From: Patescibacteria group bacterium | Lineage (GTDB): Bacteria; Patescibacteria; UBA1384; JAMDBS01 | Assembly (NCBI GenBank): GCA_023487325.1 | Contig: JAMDBS010000121.1 | Coordinates: forward strand, 1 to 6,244 | Length of the DNA stretch: 6,244 nucleotides | Reading direction: 5' to 3' | Shown here: positions 5,889 through 6,244 of the stretch, piece after piece | Layout of the letters: every line of letters begins with the position of its first letter | Position numbering within the stretch: position 1 is the first letter of the stretch | Translations under genes and position numbers: made by a program | Notes under the pieces: model-generated | Told to the model about the DNA's origin: nothing | Database searches by the model: none | The model's input: the letters and a program-made list of their open reading frames with translations, nothing else

Positions 5889-5921
5889 GAGGCCGCCCGT
5901 GACGACCGAAGTGGCGCCCTC
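5889..5921 (-). other. G+C-rich trailer able to pair with the tRNA-Arg 3' end
   Basis: On the minus strand GAGGGCGCC (5921-5913), which spans the acceptor 3' strand, discriminator and CC of tRNA-Arg, matches the trailer GGCGGCCTC (5897-5889) in eight of nine pairs with a 15-base loop. The trailer is G+C-rich in an otherwise A+T-rich spacer. Such a hairpin would compete with the acceptor stem and hide the CCA end until the trailer is removed. Confidence 0.45.
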
Positions 5922-5986
5922 GGCAGGATTCGAACCCGCAATACGACGTCCGAAGCGTCGCGTGATATCCATTTCACTACAAGGGC
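5912..5986 (-). tRNA. tRNA-Arg (anticodon UCG)
   Basis: A 75-base cloverleaf with encoded CCA (5914-5912) and discriminator G. The acceptor is GCCCTTG/CGAGGGC with one U-G pair, the D-arm GTGA/TCAC, the anticodon stem CGACG/CGTCG with loop CTTCGGA (anticodon TCG, CGN codons), and the T-arm GCGGG/CCTGC with loop TTCGAAT. The first tRNA base directly follows the TAA of the upstream protein gene with no spacer, so RNase P would cut right after that stop if the two are co-transcribed. Confidence 0.95.
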
Positions 5987-6244
5987 TTAAATATATGAAT
6001 TAATCAACATTTTTTGCCATTTTTGAAATTTCCAGAACAATTCACTTCCTTGAATATCAACCCGACAACACCCTTTATAATCAATATTCTTTTTGATTAC
6101 ATGGGGCGTAGGTTTATAGATTGTTCTTAAAAATCTAGATTTGGGTATTTTTGTAAATTTTGACCAATATTCTTCACAATTTTCATTGCTATAAACCCTA
6201 TGCATGTAAATTCTAATCCTGATATTTTCATCTGAGATGCTGAA
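5987..6244 (-). CDS. LAGLIDADG-like protein, C-terminal part (5' partial)
   Basis: The frame is open to the right edge of the window, so the true start lies outside; about 85 residues are visible. An ATG at 6205 exists, but in-frame sequence upstream of it (ENIRIRIY) reads as part of the same domain. The pattern is IRIRIYMH, then EEYWSKFTKIPKSRF, then GCCRVDIQGSELFWKFQKW. I recall it from the C-terminal halves of Patescibacteria proteins that carry an N-terminal helix-turn-helix and a LAGLIDADG-like fold. The helix after the YWSK stretch and the late beta strand fit that fold, but the catalytic LAGLIDADG helix is not in view, so nuclease activity cannot be judged. A role in DNA binding or homing is inference. 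The stop codon directly abuts tRNA-Arg, suggesting a shared transcript or insertion at the tRNA boundary. Confidence 0.5.
   Translation of the reverse strand, partial: FSISDENIRIRIYMHRVYSNENCEEYWSKFTKIPKSRFLRTIYKPTPHVIKKNIDYKGCCRVDIQGSELFWKFQKWQKMLINSYI

Overview
The window is A+T-rich bacterial DNA read with the standard code (TGA, TAA and TAG all act as stops). No gene names the host outright. Three things point to a small-genome bacterium of the candidate phyla radiation (Patescibacteria): the prealbumin-like domain of the 4511-3042 protein, the LAGLIDADG-type tail next to tRNA-Arg, and tight packing with several 4-base overlaps. This is inference from remembered family patterns, not from a search.

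Layout. Positions 1-2317 (+) hold the end of a cellulose-synthase-like family 2 glycosyltransferase and a complete GT39/PMT-type membrane glycosyltransferase, joined by an ATGA overlap. They look like a surface-glycan module. At 2314-2317 the strand switches: the convergent genes share the palindrome TTAA for their two stop codons. Positions 4511-2314 (-) are a two-gene operon with a clear promoter and a perfect Shine-Dalgarno. It encodes an exported, membrane-anchored protein with a carboxypeptidase-regulatory-like domain, then a ZIP-family metal transporter, again joined by ATGA.

Positions 6244-4606 (-) form a mixed array: the C-terminal part of a LAGLIDADG-like protein, tRNA-Arg(UCG), tRNA-Lys(CUU), two small membrane-anchored proteins of unknown function, tRNA-Glu(UUC), and a displaced copy of the tRNA-Glu 3' end. 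A terminator-type hairpin at 4572-4605 closes this array just before the promoter of the next operon. All three tRNAs have an encoded CCA.

The part most worth a second look is 4606-4833. The 3' end of tRNA-Glu is repeated about 113 bases downstream of the intact gene. The copy appears to be interrupted in its T-loop by a 68-base structured insert bounded by GTC on both sides, and the intact tRNA is itself enclosed by a perfect 13-base inverted repeat. This could be a relic of integration at a tRNA attachment site or a small structured RNA. No complete new defence or mobile system is visible.
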